Shown: positions 46,860 to 57,457 of the stretch, piece by piece
Numbering within the stretch: the stretch's first letter is position 1
Layout of the letters: each line of letters opens with the position of its first letter
Assembly (NCBI RefSeq): GCF_033095865.1
Contig: NZ_AP019365.1
Span: 965,501 to 1,029,500 of the forward strand
Direction of reading: 5' to 3'
DNA from: Pseudomonas sp. KU43P
Lineage (GTDB): Bacteria > Pseudomonadota > Gammaproteobacteria > Pseudomonadales > Pseudomonadaceae
DNA: 64,000 nucleotides
The notes under the pieces: model-generated
Seen by the model: only the letters and a program-made list of their open reading frames with translations
Told to the model about the DNA's origin: nothing
The model's database searches: none
Translations under genes and position numbers: made by a program

Positions 46860-47540
46860 TCAGGGTTTGGTTGCCACGGCCACGTAGCCTTTGACCGCAG
46901 CAGGTGCGCCCGCAGGGCGGGGCTTGTGCGCCAGGTACTGGAAGCGCCGCCATTCCTTGTCGATCTCGCTGTACGACATGAACACGCTGACCCGCGCCTT
47001 GTCGGCCAGGTCGGGCCGGTTGCGGCTGTCGATCTCATCCTTGGGAATGAACGCCACATTGATCCCGACCACCTTGCCGTCTTCGGCAAACACCGGCCCT
47101 CCGGACATGCCTTTGACCATCGGGCCGTCATGTACCGAATAGAAGACGCTGCCGGGTGTGCCTTCCAGGCGCACCAGTGAGTCCAGTGTGTGGCCTTTGC
47201 CCTGTACCGGCATCATCAGGCTGTTGAAACCGACCGCGGTCACTGATTCGCCCGGCACGTATTGGCGCCAGAGCGGAACCTGGGTGGCCTTGTGCTTGAA
47301 GAACACCACGTCACCGAGGCCTTCGTGGACCACGTTGCGCAGGAAGGGCGTGTGTTTGGCGGTGACGGCGTAGTCCTCGTTCCACTGGATAGCGGTGGCC
47401 ATCAGCAGCATTGGCAGCGGGGCGCCCGAGGTGACGACGAAAGCCTGGTCGTAGACAGGGTCCGAGACATAGGTGGTCGGCATTCCATTGCACCCACTCA
47501 GCAACATCATTGTTGCCAGACAGGGCACGGTAGATTTCAT
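46860..47540 (-). CDS. Trypsin-like serine protease, probable lipoprotein
   Basis: 226 residues from the ATG at 47540. The start MKSTVPCLATMMLLSGCNG carries a lipobox LLSGC with C17. Trypsin-fold marks follow: a histidine in AVTAKHTPF, a candidate aspartate in GLGDVVFF, and the serine in KGMSGGPVF, where GMSGGP replaces the usual GDSGGP. All three catalytic residues are therefore arguable. A longer frame starting at a TTG (47573) has no support. It is likely an envelope protease; substrate and regulation are unknown. The ribosome site is weak. Confidence 0.75.
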   Translation of the reverse strand: MKSTVPCLATMMLLSGCNGMPTTYVSDPVYDQAFVVTSGAPLPMLLMATAIQWNEDYAVTAKHTPFLRNVVHEGLGDVVFFKHKATQVPLWRQYVPGESVTAVGFNSLMMPVQGKGHTLDSLVRLEGTPGSVFYSVHDGPMVKGMSGGPVFAEDGKVVGINVAFIPKDEIDSRNRPDLADKARVSVFMSYSEIDKEWRRFQYLAHKPRPAGAPAAVKGYVAVATKP

Positions 47541-47749
47541 GATTTGCACATGGGCCAAGAATTGGGAGCGCAACTATGGCTAAGAGCCATCATCGCGGCA
47601 ATACTTTATGCATACATCTGACGAATGACATCTTAAGTAGAGGGTGGGGTGCTGGCCAATAGATTGCAGCCATGCCCAGGAGGTGGGCGGTCATCGTGGT
47701 GGCGTCAAAATTGAGGGGTACAGGTGCGGTATGCCCAAATCCCAGGCAC

Positions 47750-47778
47750 AAAAAAACCGACCATAAGGTCGGCTTTTT
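47750..47778 (-). terminator. Intrinsic terminator of the tRNA-Leu gene
   Basis: On the minus strand CCGACC, loop TTAT, GGTCGG, then seven T (47756-47750), eight bases beyond the tRNA 3' end. The 170 bases between this and the protease start hold nothing I can name. Confidence 0.9.
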
Positions 47779-47785
47779 CTGGATT

Positions 47786-47870
47786 TGGTGCCCCGAGGGA
47801 GACTCGAACTCCCACTCCTTTCGAAAACGGATTTTGAATCCGCCGCGTCTACCAATTCCGCCATCAGGGC
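47786..47870 (-). tRNA. tRNA-Leu, anticodon CAA
   Basis: An 85-base class II tRNA read on the minus strand. The acceptor begins GCCCTGA and ends TCGGGGCACCA with encoded CCA. The D-arm is GGCGGAATTGGTAGACGC, the anticodon loop TTCAAAA (anticodon CAA), with a long variable arm and T-arm GTTCGAGTC. It reads the UUG leucine codon. A separate promoter and terminator make it a single-gene unit. Confidence 0.96.
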
Positions 47871-47881
47871 GTGTGGCGCGC

Positions 47882-47910
47882 AGTATAGAGAGCTACCTCT
47901 GGTCGGTCAA
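47882..47910 (-). promoter_or_regulatory. Sigma-70 promoter of the tRNA-Leu gene
   Basis: On the minus strand TTGACC (47910-47905), a 17-base spacer and TATACT (47887-47882) lie 12 bases before the tRNA 5' end. Confidence 0.85.
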
Positions 47911-47978
47911 TCGGCTTTCATGGTCAATTTTCACACATTGGGCTAAACTTCCCGGCCCTGCCGAACCCGAACATCATC

Positions 47979-50158
<2,180 letters not shown>

Positions 50159-50201
50159 CTGTTCGCACTAACTTATTAGAACTTTACAACTGGAGTGCCC
50201 A

Positions 50202-50537
50202 ATGAGCTTCTTGATCCCCGCCGCCTATGCGGACGCTGCTGCACCCGCCGCTGGCCCAGCCGGCACCGGCTTCGAGTGGATTTTCCTGGTAGGTTTCCTG
50301 GTCATCTTCTACTTGATGATCTGGCGCCCACAGGCCAAACGTGCCAAAGAGCAGAAGAACCTGCTGAGCAACTTGCAAAAAGGTGACGAAGTTGTCACCA
50401 ACGGCGGCATCGCTGGCAAGATCGTCAAGGTCTCGGATGATTTCGTGGTGCTGGAAGTGTCCGACACTGTCGAGCTGAAGTTCCAGAAGGGCGCCATTGC
50501 CGCGACCCTGCCAAAAGGTACGCTCAAGGCTATCTGA
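50202..50537 (+). CDS. yajC: Sec translocon accessory subunit YajC
   Basis: The 111-residue protein has one membrane span (EWIFLVGFLVIFYLMIW) and a cytoplasmic domain with GDEVVTNGGIAGKIVKV, typical of YajC. It forms a complex with SecDF and YidC that assists protein export. The start is supported by TGGAGTG. Confidence 0.96.
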   Translation: MSFLIPAAYADAAAPAAGPAGTGFEWIFLVGFLVIFYLMIWRPQAKRAKEQKNLLSNLQKGDEVVTNGGIAGKIVKVSDDFVVLEVSDTVELKFQKGAIAATLPKGTLKAI

Positions 50538-50559
50538 GTTACCGGTTTTTCTTTCCAGT

Positions 50560-50580
50560 CGGGGCGCGCAACGCGCCCCG
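50560..50580 (+). promoter_or_regulatory. Hairpin between yajC and secD
   Basis: A nine-pair GC stem (CGGGGCGCG with its inverse) has a CAA loop and no T-run. It could lower or stabilise transcription between yajC and secD. Confidence 0.45.
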
Positions 50581-50600
50581 CGTCTTGAACGGGCGGCGTG

Positions 50601-52463
50601 ATGCTGAACAAATACCCTCTGTGGAAATACGCACTGATCGTGTTGGTACTGGCGATCGGTTTTATTTATTCCGCTCCCAACCTCTACCCGGATGACCCGG
50701 CGGTGCAGATCAGCGGTGCCAGCTCGGCGCTGCACGTGAACCAGGCCGAACTCGATCGCGTCACCAAGGCGCTGACCGAAGCCGGTATCACCGTCAAGGG
50801 TGCGAGCCTGGGCGAGAAGGGCAGCGGCCTGGTACGCCTGACCAACCAGGAAGACCAGCTGCCAGCCAAGGATGTAGTGCGCAAGGCACTGGGCGATGAT
50901 TACGTCGTGGCCCTGAACCTGGCCCAGACCACTCCGCAATGGCTGCGCAACCTGGGTGCGAGCCCGATGAAGCTGGGCCTGGACCTGTCCGGTGGTGTGC
51001 ACTTCCTGCTGGAAGTGGACATGGACAAGGCCATGAGCGCCCGCATGAAAGTCTACGAAGGCGAGGTCAAGACCTTGCTGCGCAAAGAGCGCGTCCGCTA
51101 CCGCAGCCTGCCTCAGCAGGATGGCGGCATCATGCTGGGCTTCGCTGACGATGCTACCCGTGAACAGGCACGTGCCCTGATCCGCAAGAATTTCAATGAT
51201 TTCGACCTGACCACCACCGAGCGCAATGACGTCGCGGTGCTGCGTCTGGCGCTGACCCAGGCGAAAGTCGCCGAGATCCGCGAATACTCGATCAAGCAGA
51301 ACCTCACCACCGTGCGCAACCGGGTCAACGAGCTGGGCGTAGCCGAGCCGCTGGTACAGCGCCAGGGCGCCAACCGCATCGTGGTCGAGCTGCCAGGCGT
51401 GCAGGACACTGCCGAAGCCAAGCGTATCCTCGGCAAGACCGCCAACCTGGAGTTCCGCTTCGGTGCCGAACCGGGTGCATCCAAGGCCACTACCGAGGTC
51501 TTCGAGTTCCGTGAAGGCGGCCGTTCCGCTCCGGTCGAGCGTGGCCTGATCATCACTGGTGACCAGGTCACCGACGCCCAGGCCAGCTTTGACGAGCACG
51601 GTCGCCCGCAGGTGAACATCCGCCTCGACGGCCACGGTGGCGAGCTGATGAGCCGCGCCACGCGCAGCAACGTCGGCCGCAGCATGGCGGTGATCTTCAT
51701 CGAGCAGAAGCCGGTTACCCGCTACGTCAAGCAGACTGTCGACGGCGTCGAGAAGGAAGTGCCGGTACAGAGCTTCCAGGAAGAGAAGAAGATCATCAGC
51801 CTGGCGACCATCCAGTCGCCGCTGGGTAGCCAGTTCCGCATCACCGGCCTGAACGGCCAGGGCGAGTCGTCCGAATTGGCCCTGCTGCTGCGTGCCGGTG
51901 GTCTGGCCGCGCCGATGTACTTCGCCGAGGAACGTACCATCGGTCCAAGCCTGGGTGCCGACAACATCACCAAGGGTATCGATGCATCGCTGTGGGGCAT
52001 GCTGTTCGTCTCGCTGTTCATCATCGCCATCTATCGTGGCTTCGGCGTACTGGCAACCATAGCCCTGGCGGGCAACATGGTGCTGCTGCTGGCGTTGATG
52101 TCGCTGTTGGGTGCGACACTGACCCTGCCAGGTATCGCCGGTATCGTACTGACCATGGGTATGGCGGTAGACGCCAACGTGCTGATCTTCTCGCGTATCC
52201 GCGAAGAGCTGGCCGCAGGCATGTCGGTACAGCGCGCCATCCACGAAGGCTTCAATCGCGCCTATTCGGCGATTGTCGATGCCAACCTGACCACCTTGCT
52301 GGTGGGGGGTATCCTGTTCGCGATGGGTACCGGGCCAGTCAAAGGCTTCGCGGTGACCATGTCCCTCGGGATTTTCACATCGATGTTCACTGCCGTGATG
52401 GTGACCCGTGCCTTGGTCAACCTGACCTGCGGCGGGCGTGACATCAAGAAGCTGTGGGTTTGA
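50601..52463 (+). CDS. secD: Protein translocase subunit SecD
   Basis: The 620-residue RND-superfamily inner-membrane protein uses the proton gradient to pull preproteins after SecA-driven export. An N-terminal span is followed by a large periplasmic P1 region and five C-terminal spans. LGLDLSGGVHFLLEVD and GMAVDANVLIFSRIREE are hallmark motifs. The ATG at 50601 is preferred to the GTG directly before it, by comparison with family starts (MLNKYPLWKY). Confidence 0.97.
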   Translation: MLNKYPLWKYALIVLVLAIGFIYSAPNLYPDDPAVQISGASSALHVNQAELDRVTKALTEAGITVKGASLGEKGSGLVRLTNQEDQLPAKDVVRKALGDDYVVALNLAQTTPQWLRNLGASPMKLGLDLSGGVHFLLEVDMDKAMSARMKVYEGEVKTLLRKERVRYRSLPQQDGGIMLGFADDATREQARALIRKNFNDFDLTTTERNDVAVLRLALTQAKVAEIREYSIKQNLTTVRNRVNELGVAEPLVQRQGANRIVVELPGVQDTAEAKRILGKTANLEFRFGAEPGASKATTEVFEFREGGRSAPVERGLIITGDQVTDAQASFDEHGRPQVNIRLDGHGGELMSRATRSNVGRSMAVIFIEQKPVTRYVKQTVDGVEKEVPVQSFQEEKKIISLATIQSPLGSQFRITGLNGQGESSELALLLRAGGLAAPMYFAEERTIGPSLGADNITKGIDASLWGMLFVSLFIIAIYRGFGVLATIALAGNMVLLLALMSLLGATLTLPGIAGIVLTMGMAVDANVLIFSRIREELAAGMSVQRAIHEGFNRAYSAIVDANLTTLLVGGILFAMGTGPVKGFAVTMSLGIFTSMFTAVMVTRALVNLTCGGRDIKKLWV

Positions 52464-52473
52464 GGGAGCTACG

Positions 52474-53382
52474 ATGAAAACCATCAATTTCATGGGCGTG
52501 CGCAATGTCGCGTTCGCCGTTACCGTGCTCCTTACCGTGCTGGCGCTGTTCAGCTGGTGGCACAAGGGTCTGAACTTCGGCCTGGACTTCACCGGCGGTA
52601 CGCTGATCGAGCTGACCTACGAGCACCCGGCCGATCTGCAGACCGTGCGCACCGAGCTGGCCAATTCCGGCTTCCATGAAGCTGTGGTGCAGAGCTTCGG
52701 CGCCACCACCGACCTGCTGGTGCGCATGCCGGGTGATGACCCGCAGTTGGGCAACAAGGTGGCTGAAGCCTTGCAGAAGATCGGCGGTGACAACCCGGCC
52801 ACGCTCAAGCGAGTCGAGTTCGTCGGGCCGCAGGTCGGTGAAGAGCTGCGTGACCAGGGTGGTCTCGGCATGCTGCTGGCGCTGGGCGGCATCCTCATCT
52901 ACCTGGCCTTCCGCTTCCAGTGGAAGTTCGCGGTCGGCGCCATCGTGTCGCTGATCCACGACGTGGTGGTGACCCTGGGTATCCTGTCGTTCTTCCAGAT
53001 CACCTTCGACCTGACGGTGCTGGCGGCGGTGCTGGCGATCATCGGCTACTCGCTGAACGACACCATCGTCGTGTTCGACCGGGTGCGTGAGAACTTCCGC
53101 GTGATGCGCAAGGCTTCGCTGATCGAGAACATCAACGTCTCCACCACCCAGACCCTGCTGCGTACCGTCGCCACCTCGGTTTCGACCTTGCTGGCAATCG
53201 CTGCGCTGCTGTTCTTCGGGGGTGACAACCTGTTCGGCTTCTCCCTGGCACTGTTCATCGGTGTCATGGCCGGTACCTACTCGTCGATCTATATCGCCAA
53301 CGTGGTGCTGATCTGGCTGAACCTGAACAGTGAAGACCTGATCCCGCCGGCCAAGAACGAGGGTGTGGATGACCGTCCATAA
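52474..53382 (+). CDS. secF: Protein translocase subunit SecF
   Basis: The 302-residue partner of SecD has six spans. GLDFTGGTLIEL and GYSLNDTIVVFDRVRENF are the SecF motifs. GAGGGAG lies before the ATG at 52474, which is 10 bases after secD. The frame from 52438 overlaps secD and is not used. A strong terminator follows. Confidence 0.97.
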   Translation: MKTINFMGVRNVAFAVTVLLTVLALFSWWHKGLNFGLDFTGGTLIELTYEHPADLQTVRTELANSGFHEAVVQSFGATTDLLVRMPGDDPQLGNKVAEALQKIGGDNPATLKRVEFVGPQVGEELRDQGGLGMLLALGGILIYLAFRFQWKFAVGAIVSLIHDVVVTLGILSFFQITFDLTVLAAVLAIIGYSLNDTIVVFDRVRENFRVMRKASLIENINVSTTQTLLRTVATSVSTLLAIAALLFFGGDNLFGFSLALFIGVMAGTYSSIYIANVVLIWLNLNSEDLIPPAKNEGVDDRP

Positions 53383-53410
53383 GGGCTGACTCCACGCCGT
53401 TCGGCGGTCA

Positions 53411-53446
53411 AAAAGGCGCGAGTGTTGAACTCGCGCCTTTTTTTTC
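53411..53446 (+). terminator. Intrinsic terminator of the secDF operon
   Basis: GGCGCGAGT, loop GTTGA, ACTCGCGCC, then eight T, with a run of A before the stem; the stem is 14 bp counting A-T pairs. Confidence 0.95.
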
Positions 53447-53502
53447 GCTCCAAGGCTGGGAGAAGGCGGGCTAACCCCCGCGGGTACGATCAGGAGGTTC
53501 AA

Positions 53503-54045
53503 GTGAACAAATCAATGCTGGTGGGTGCGGTACTGGGTGCTGTCGGTGTAACTGCCGGAGGTGCTGTGGCGACCTACAGCTTGGTGAACAAAGGGCCTGA
53601 GTACGCCCAGGTCACCGACGTGCAGCCAATCAAGCAGCAGGTGAAGACACCGCGCGAAGTTTGCAAGGATGTCGCCGTGACCCGTCAGGCGCCGGTCAAG
53701 GACCAGCACCAGATCGCGGGTACCGTGGTCGGTGCCATCGCCGGCGGCTTGCTGGGTAACCAGATCGGCGGCGGCACGGGCAAGAAGATCGCTACCGTGG
53801 CCGGTGCGGTCGGTGGTGGTTATGCCGGTAACAAGGTGCAGGAAGGCATGCAGCAGCGTGACACCTACACCACCACGCAAACCCGCTGCAACACGGTCAA
53901 CGACATCAGCGAGAAGGTGGTCGGGTATAACGTCACCTATTCCATCGGCGACCAGGTTGGCCGAGTCAAGATGGATCGCGAGCCGGGTTCGACCATTCCT
54001 CTGGACAAGAATGGCAAGCTGATCTTGAGCGAAGCTGGGCAGTGA
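53503..54045 (+). CDS. Glycine-zipper 2TM envelope protein (SlyB-like)
   Basis: 180 residues from the GTG at 53503, set by a near-perfect AGGAGG five bases upstream; the frame from 53422 begins inside the secF terminator. The N-terminal hydrophobic segment is MLVGAVLGAVGVTAGGAVA. A glycine zipper follows (GTVVGAIAGGLLGNQIGGGT, GAVGGGYAGNKVQEGM). SlyB-type proteins are outer-membrane lipoproteins, but no lipobox cysteine is visible here, so it may be anchored by the N-terminal helix. Confidence 0.82.
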   Translation: MNKSMLVGAVLGAVGVTAGGAVATYSLVNKGPEYAQVTDVQPIKQQVKTPREVCKDVAVTRQAPVKDQHQIAGTVVGAIAGGLLGNQIGGGTGKKIATVAGAVGGGYAGNKVQEGMQQRDTYTTTQTRCNTVNDISEKVVGYNVTYSIGDQVGRVKMDREPGSTIPLDKNGKLILSEAGQ

Positions 54046-54067
54046 TTTGATGTTGCCTGCTCTGGCT

Positions 54068-54140
54068 CCATCGCCGGCAAACCGGCTCCCACATTGAGTG
54101 CTGTGCAGCGCCTGTGGGAGCTGGCTTGCCAGCGATAGGG
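54068..54140. repeat. REP pair (imperfect)
   Basis: CCATCGCCGGCAAACCGGCT at 54068 is mirrored by TGTGGGAGCTGGCTTGCCAG at 54113, with a few changes that keep pairing partly intact. Confidence 0.85.
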
Positions 54141-54170
54141 CCAGCAAGGGCGGTACAAAATGCAGGTATA

Positions 54171-54199
54171 AAAAAAGCACCCTCGGCGGGTGCTTTTTT
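54171..54199. terminator. Bidirectional intrinsic terminator between convergent genes
   Basis: Six A, GCACCC, loop TCGGC, GGGTGC, six T. It serves both the glycine-zipper gene and suhB. Confidence 0.93.
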
Positions 54200-54216
54200 A
54201 TGCCTGCAATCAGCGC

Positions 54217-55035
54217 TTAGCGCTTCATGTGCTCGGGCAGGTGTGGCTGGATAGCGGTCAGAACGGCCTTGAAGCATTTGATGTTGCCGGCGACGATATG
54301 GCCTTTGTCGAGGAAGTCGTGGCCACCGTTGAAGTCGCTCACCAGGCCACCCGCTTCCTGGATCAGCAGCACGCCGGCTGCCATGTCCCACTCGGACAGG
54401 CCCGACTCCCAGAAGGCGTCGAAACGGCCGGCGGCCACGTAGGCCAGGTCCAGGCTGGCAGAGCCGGCGCGGCGGATGCCGGCGGTCTGGCCGGTCAGGG
54501 CGCGGAACATGCCCAGGTAGTTGTCCATGTCGGCCATCTGGTTGTCACGGAACGGGAAGCCGGTGCCCAGCAGGGCGCCGTCCAGGCTGGTGCGCGAGCT
54601 GACGCGCAGGCGACGGCCGTTGAGCTGGGCGCCACGGCCGCGGCTGGCGGTGAATTCTTCCTGGCGTACCGGGTCGACGATCACGGCGTGCTCGAGACGG
54701 CCGCGGTATTTGCAGGCGATGCTGACCGCGAAGTGAGGGATGCCGCGCAGGAAGTTAGTGGTGCCGTCCAGTGGATCGATGATCCACAGGTAGTCCTTGC
54801 CTTCTTCGCCGGTGCCCGCGTGCAGGCCGGTTTCCTCGCCCTGGATGGAGTGGTTCGGGTAGGCCTTGCGCAGGGCGTTGACGATGCTCTGTTCGGCGGC
54901 GCGATCAACCTCGGAGACGTAGTCCTTGGCCTCTTTCTCGTCGACCTTGATGCTATCCAGGCGTTCGATGGAGCGGAAGATCAGTTCACTGGCGCTGCGA
55001 GCGGCGCGCAGGGCGATATTCAGCATAGGCTGCAT
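54217..55035 (-). CDS. suhB: Inositol-1-monophosphatase SuhB
   Basis: 272 residues. Metal-binding motifs of the inositol monophosphatase family are intact: GEETG, WIIDPLDGTTNF and SEWDMAAGVLLI. Apart from phosphatase activity, SuhB binds RNA polymerase with Nus factors during rRNA transcription in E. coli. It is divergent from trmJ. Confidence 0.96.
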   Translation of the reverse strand: MQPMLNIALRAARSASELIFRSIERLDSIKVDEKEAKDYVSEVDRAAEQSIVNALRKAYPNHSIQGEETGLHAGTGEEGKDYLWIIDPLDGTTNFLRGIPHFAVSIACKYRGRLEHAVIVDPVRQEEFTASRGRGAQLNGRRLRVSSRTSLDGALLGTGFPFRDNQMADMDNYLGMFRALTGQTAGIRRAGSASLDLAYVAAGRFDAFWESGLSEWDMAAGVLLIQEAGGLVSDFNGGHDFLDKGHIVAGNIKCFKAVLTAIQPHLPEHMKR

Positions 55036-55185
55036 GGGCGGGTCACCTGGAGATGTTAAAGAAGAAAGCCGAACATTCTAGCAGAAAAGTTTGGCGGCAG
55101 AAGTGTCACATTTGCTTTCATGGCGTTACGCTGGTCGGTTCTGTAAGATCGATCCCTCAAAACCCGCATCTGTGAGCACAACACC

Positions 55186-55941
55186 TTGCTGCAAAATATT
55201 CGTGTTGTTCTGGTCAATACCAGCCACCCCGGCAACATCGGCGGCGCTGCGCGTGCCATGAAAAACATGGGCTTGTCGCGTCTGGTGCTGGTGCAGCCAA
55301 AAGAGTTTCCGGCCGCTGACGCCAGTGCGCGCGCCTCCGGTGCCGACGACGTGCTGGCCAACGCCCAAGTGGTAGGCAGCCTCGAAGACGCGCTGGTCGG
55401 CTGTAGCCTGGTGATGGGCACCAGTGCCCGCGAGCGCAGCATCCCCTGGCCGCTGATCGACCCCCGTGAATGTGGGGCCAAGGCCGTGGAGCACGCCATC
55501 GGCGGCGAAGAGATCGCCCTGGTGTTCGGGCGCGAGCACGCCGGCCTGACCAACGAAGAACTGCAGCGATGTCACTTCCACGTGCACATTCCCTCGAACC
55601 CCGACTTCAGCTCGCTGAATTTGGCTGCTGCCGTCCAGGTGCTCTCGTATGAGGTGCGCATGGCCTGGCTGGCAGTTGAAGGCTGCGCGCCGCAAGCCGA
55701 GAAGGTCGACGCCAGCGAGCTGGCGACCATGGACGAAATGGAGCTGTTTTATGAACACCTGGAGAAAACCCTGGTGGACATCGGCTTCCTCGATCCCGAG
55801 AAACCCAAGCACCTGATGGCGCGCTTGCGCCGGCTGTATGGGCGAAGCTCGGTCGAGCGTCCGGAAATGAGCATTTTGCGCGGCATCCTCACCGAGACCC
55901 AGAAGGTCGCCCGGGGCGAGCCGCATAAGCGGAAGGACTGA
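55186..55941 (+). CDS. trmJ: tRNA (cytidine/uridine-2'-O-)-methyltransferase TrmJ
   Basis: The 251-residue SPOUT methyltransferase modifies position 32 of tRNAs. The knot-fold segments LVNTSHPGNIGGAARAMKNM, ALVFGREHAGLTNEEL and IPSNPDFSSLNLAAAVQVL are present. The start is a TTG at 55186; no ATG or GTG upstream is in frame, and the family begins at this point. The ribosome site is poor, suggesting low expression. Confidence 0.95.
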   Translation: MLQNIRVVLVNTSHPGNIGGAARAMKNMGLSRLVLVQPKEFPAADASARASGADDVLANAQVVGSLEDALVGCSLVMGTSARERSIPWPLIDPRECGAKAVEHAIGGEEIALVFGREHAGLTNEELQRCHFHVHIPSNPDFSSLNLAAAVQVLSYEVRMAWLAVEGCAPQAEKVDASELATMDEMELFYEHLEKTLVDIGFLDPEKPKHLMARLRRLYGRSSVERPEMSILRGILTETQKVARGEPHKRKD

Positions 55942-55944
55942 CAG

Positions 55945-56730
55945 ATGTTCGAGCGTCTGCGTGAAGATATCCAGAGCGTTTTTCATCGTGACCCGGCGGC
56001 GCGCAACGCCTTCGAGGTATTGACCTGCTACCCGGGCATGCACGCGATCTGGCTGCACCGTCTGGGCAATGCCCTGTGGAAACGCGACTTCAAATGGCTG
56101 GCCCGCCTGGTGTCCAACTTCGGGCGCTGGATGACCGGCATCGAGATCCATCCCGGAGCGACTATCGGTCGGCGCTTCTTCATCGACCACGGCATGGGCA
56201 TCGTCATCGGTGAAACCGCCGAAATCGGCGACGATGTCACCCTTTATCAGGGTGTGACCCTGGGCGGCACCAGCTGGAACAAGGGCAAGCGCCACCCGAC
56301 CCTGGAAAACGGTGTGGTGGTCGGCGCCGGGGCCAAGGTGCTGGGGCCGTTTACCGTGGGTGCCGGGGCCAAGATCGGCTCCAACGCGGTGGTTACCAAG
56401 GCGGTGCCGGCCGGCGCCACGGCGGTGGGCATTCCGGGGCGGATCATCGTCAAGAGCGAAGATGGCGAGCTCGAGGCCAGGCGCAAGGCCATGGCCGAGA
56501 AGATCGGTTTCGATGCCTATGGCGTCAGTGGCGACATGCCTGACCCGGTGGCCCGCGCCATTGGCCAGATGCTCGATCACCTGCAGGCGGTGGACGAGCG
56601 CCTGGAGGGGATGTGCGGCGCATTGACCAAGATGGGCAGTGACTACTGTGCCAAGGAGTTGCCGGCGCTGCCGGAAGACGACTTCAGTGAAGTGGCCCAG
56701 GCTGCCCAGCGCGACACTCAGTCGCATTGA
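55945..56730 (+). CDS. cysE: Serine O-acetyltransferase
   Basis: The 261-residue hexapeptide-repeat enzyme makes O-acetylserine for cysteine synthesis. It shows the left-handed helix region [19 protein letters not shown], then [20 protein letters not shown] and GNxVV-type turns ([15 protein letters not shown]). It starts three bases after trmJ, upstream of the isc operon, whose IscS uses cysteine as its sulfur source. Confidence 0.95.
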   Translation: MFERLREDIQSVFHRDPAARNAFEVLTCYPGMHAIWLHRLGNALWKRDFKWLARLVSNFGRWMTGIEIHPGATIGRRFFIDHGMGIVIGETAEIGDDVTLYQGVTLGGTSWNKGKRHPTLENGVVVGAGAKVLGPFTVGAGAKIGSNAVVTKAVPAGATAVGIPGRIIVKSEDGELEARRKAMAEKIGFDAYGVSGDMPDPVARAIGQMLDHLQAVDERLEGMCGALTKMGSDYCAKELPALPEDDFSEVAQAAQRDTQSH

Positions 56731-56760
56731 TAACGCCGCGCTGACCGCGTGCTGACATAT

Positions 56761-56785
56761 GGGGCGTGTGCTCACGCCCCTTTGC
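56761..56785 (+). terminator. Probable terminator after cysE
   Basis: GGGGCGTG, loop TGCT, CACGCCCC, then TTTGCTGCT. Confidence 0.65.
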
Positions 56786-56840
56786 TGCTACAATCGCGCC
56801 CGCCTCCCAGATGCCAAACCCGACTAAAGCAGTAGGTCTA

Positions 56841-56865
56841 ATAGTTGACTTAAATGCTCGGGAAT
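56841..56865 (+). promoter_or_regulatory. IscR type 1 operator
   Basis: The 25-base site starting ATAGTTGACT and ending GCTCGGGAAT agrees with the IscR type 1 consensus (ATASYYGACT half then RRSTAT-like half) at most positions. It overlaps the -35 of the iscR promoter, as in E. coli, where holo-IscR represses its own operon. Confidence 0.8.
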
Positions 56866-56873
56866 CGCATACT
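56845..56873 (+). promoter_or_regulatory. iscR promoter
   Basis: TTGACT (56845-56850), a 17-base spacer and CATACT (56868-56873) lie 38 bases before the iscR ATG and are covered by the IscR site. Confidence 0.8.
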
Positions 56874-56910
56874 CGCACACATCCTGTAACTCCCGTGGTA
56901 CCCATTAGCC

Positions 56911-57402
56911 ATGCGACTGACTACCAAAGGCCGATACGCCGTGACCGCCATGCTTGACCTGGCGTTGCACGCGCAGCATGGGCCTGTGTCTTTGGCCGAC
57001 ATTTCCGAGCGCCAGGGCATCTCCCTCTCTTATCTGGAACAGCTGTTCGCCAAGCTGCGCCGCAGCAGTCTGGTCTCCAGCGTGCGCGGCCCGGGCGGTG
57101 GCTACCAGCTGTCGCGCGGCATGGAAACCATCCAGGTGGCCCAGGTCATCGACGCGGTCAACGAGTCGGTCGATGCCACCCGTTGCCAGGGCCTCGGGGA
57201 TTGCCATGCCGGTGACACCTGCCTGACCCACCACCTGTGGTGTGACCTCAGCCAGCAGATCCATGAATTCCTCAGCGGCATCAGCCTGGCCGACCTCGTC
57301 ATGCGCCGTGAGGTGCAGGAAGTCGCCCAGCGCCAGGACCTGCGTCGTGTCGCAGGTCGTACTGCCCAGCTGGACAAGATTGAGACGTCCGCCGTCGATT
57401 GA
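56911..57402 (+). CDS. iscR: Iron-sulfur cluster regulator IscR (Rrf2 family)
   Basis: The 163-residue protein has a winged helix (residues 1-65, [19 protein letters not shown]) and the [2Fe-2S] ligands C92, C98, C104 and H107, at the E. coli positions. It represses the isc operon when cluster supply is adequate and has other targets as apo-protein. It is the first gene of the operon, with its operator directly upstream. Confidence 0.97.
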   Translation: MRLTTKGRYAVTAMLDLALHAQHGPVSLADISERQGISLSYLEQLFAKLRRSSLVSSVRGPGGGYQLSRGMETIQVAQVIDAVNESVDATRCQGLGDCHAGDTCLTHHLWCDLSQQIHEFLSGISLADLVMRREVQEVAQRQDLRRVAGRTAQLDKIETSAVD

Positions 57403-57457
57403 CCTTTTGCAATAGCCGTGACGACGAGCGACGCCACCGCCTGATAGGAGATACTCA

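Noticed and set aside
50184..52592. An 802-codon minus-strand frame opposite yajC and secD
   Set aside because: It is the antisense shadow of clearly real secD and yajC; codon bias follows the plus-strand genes.
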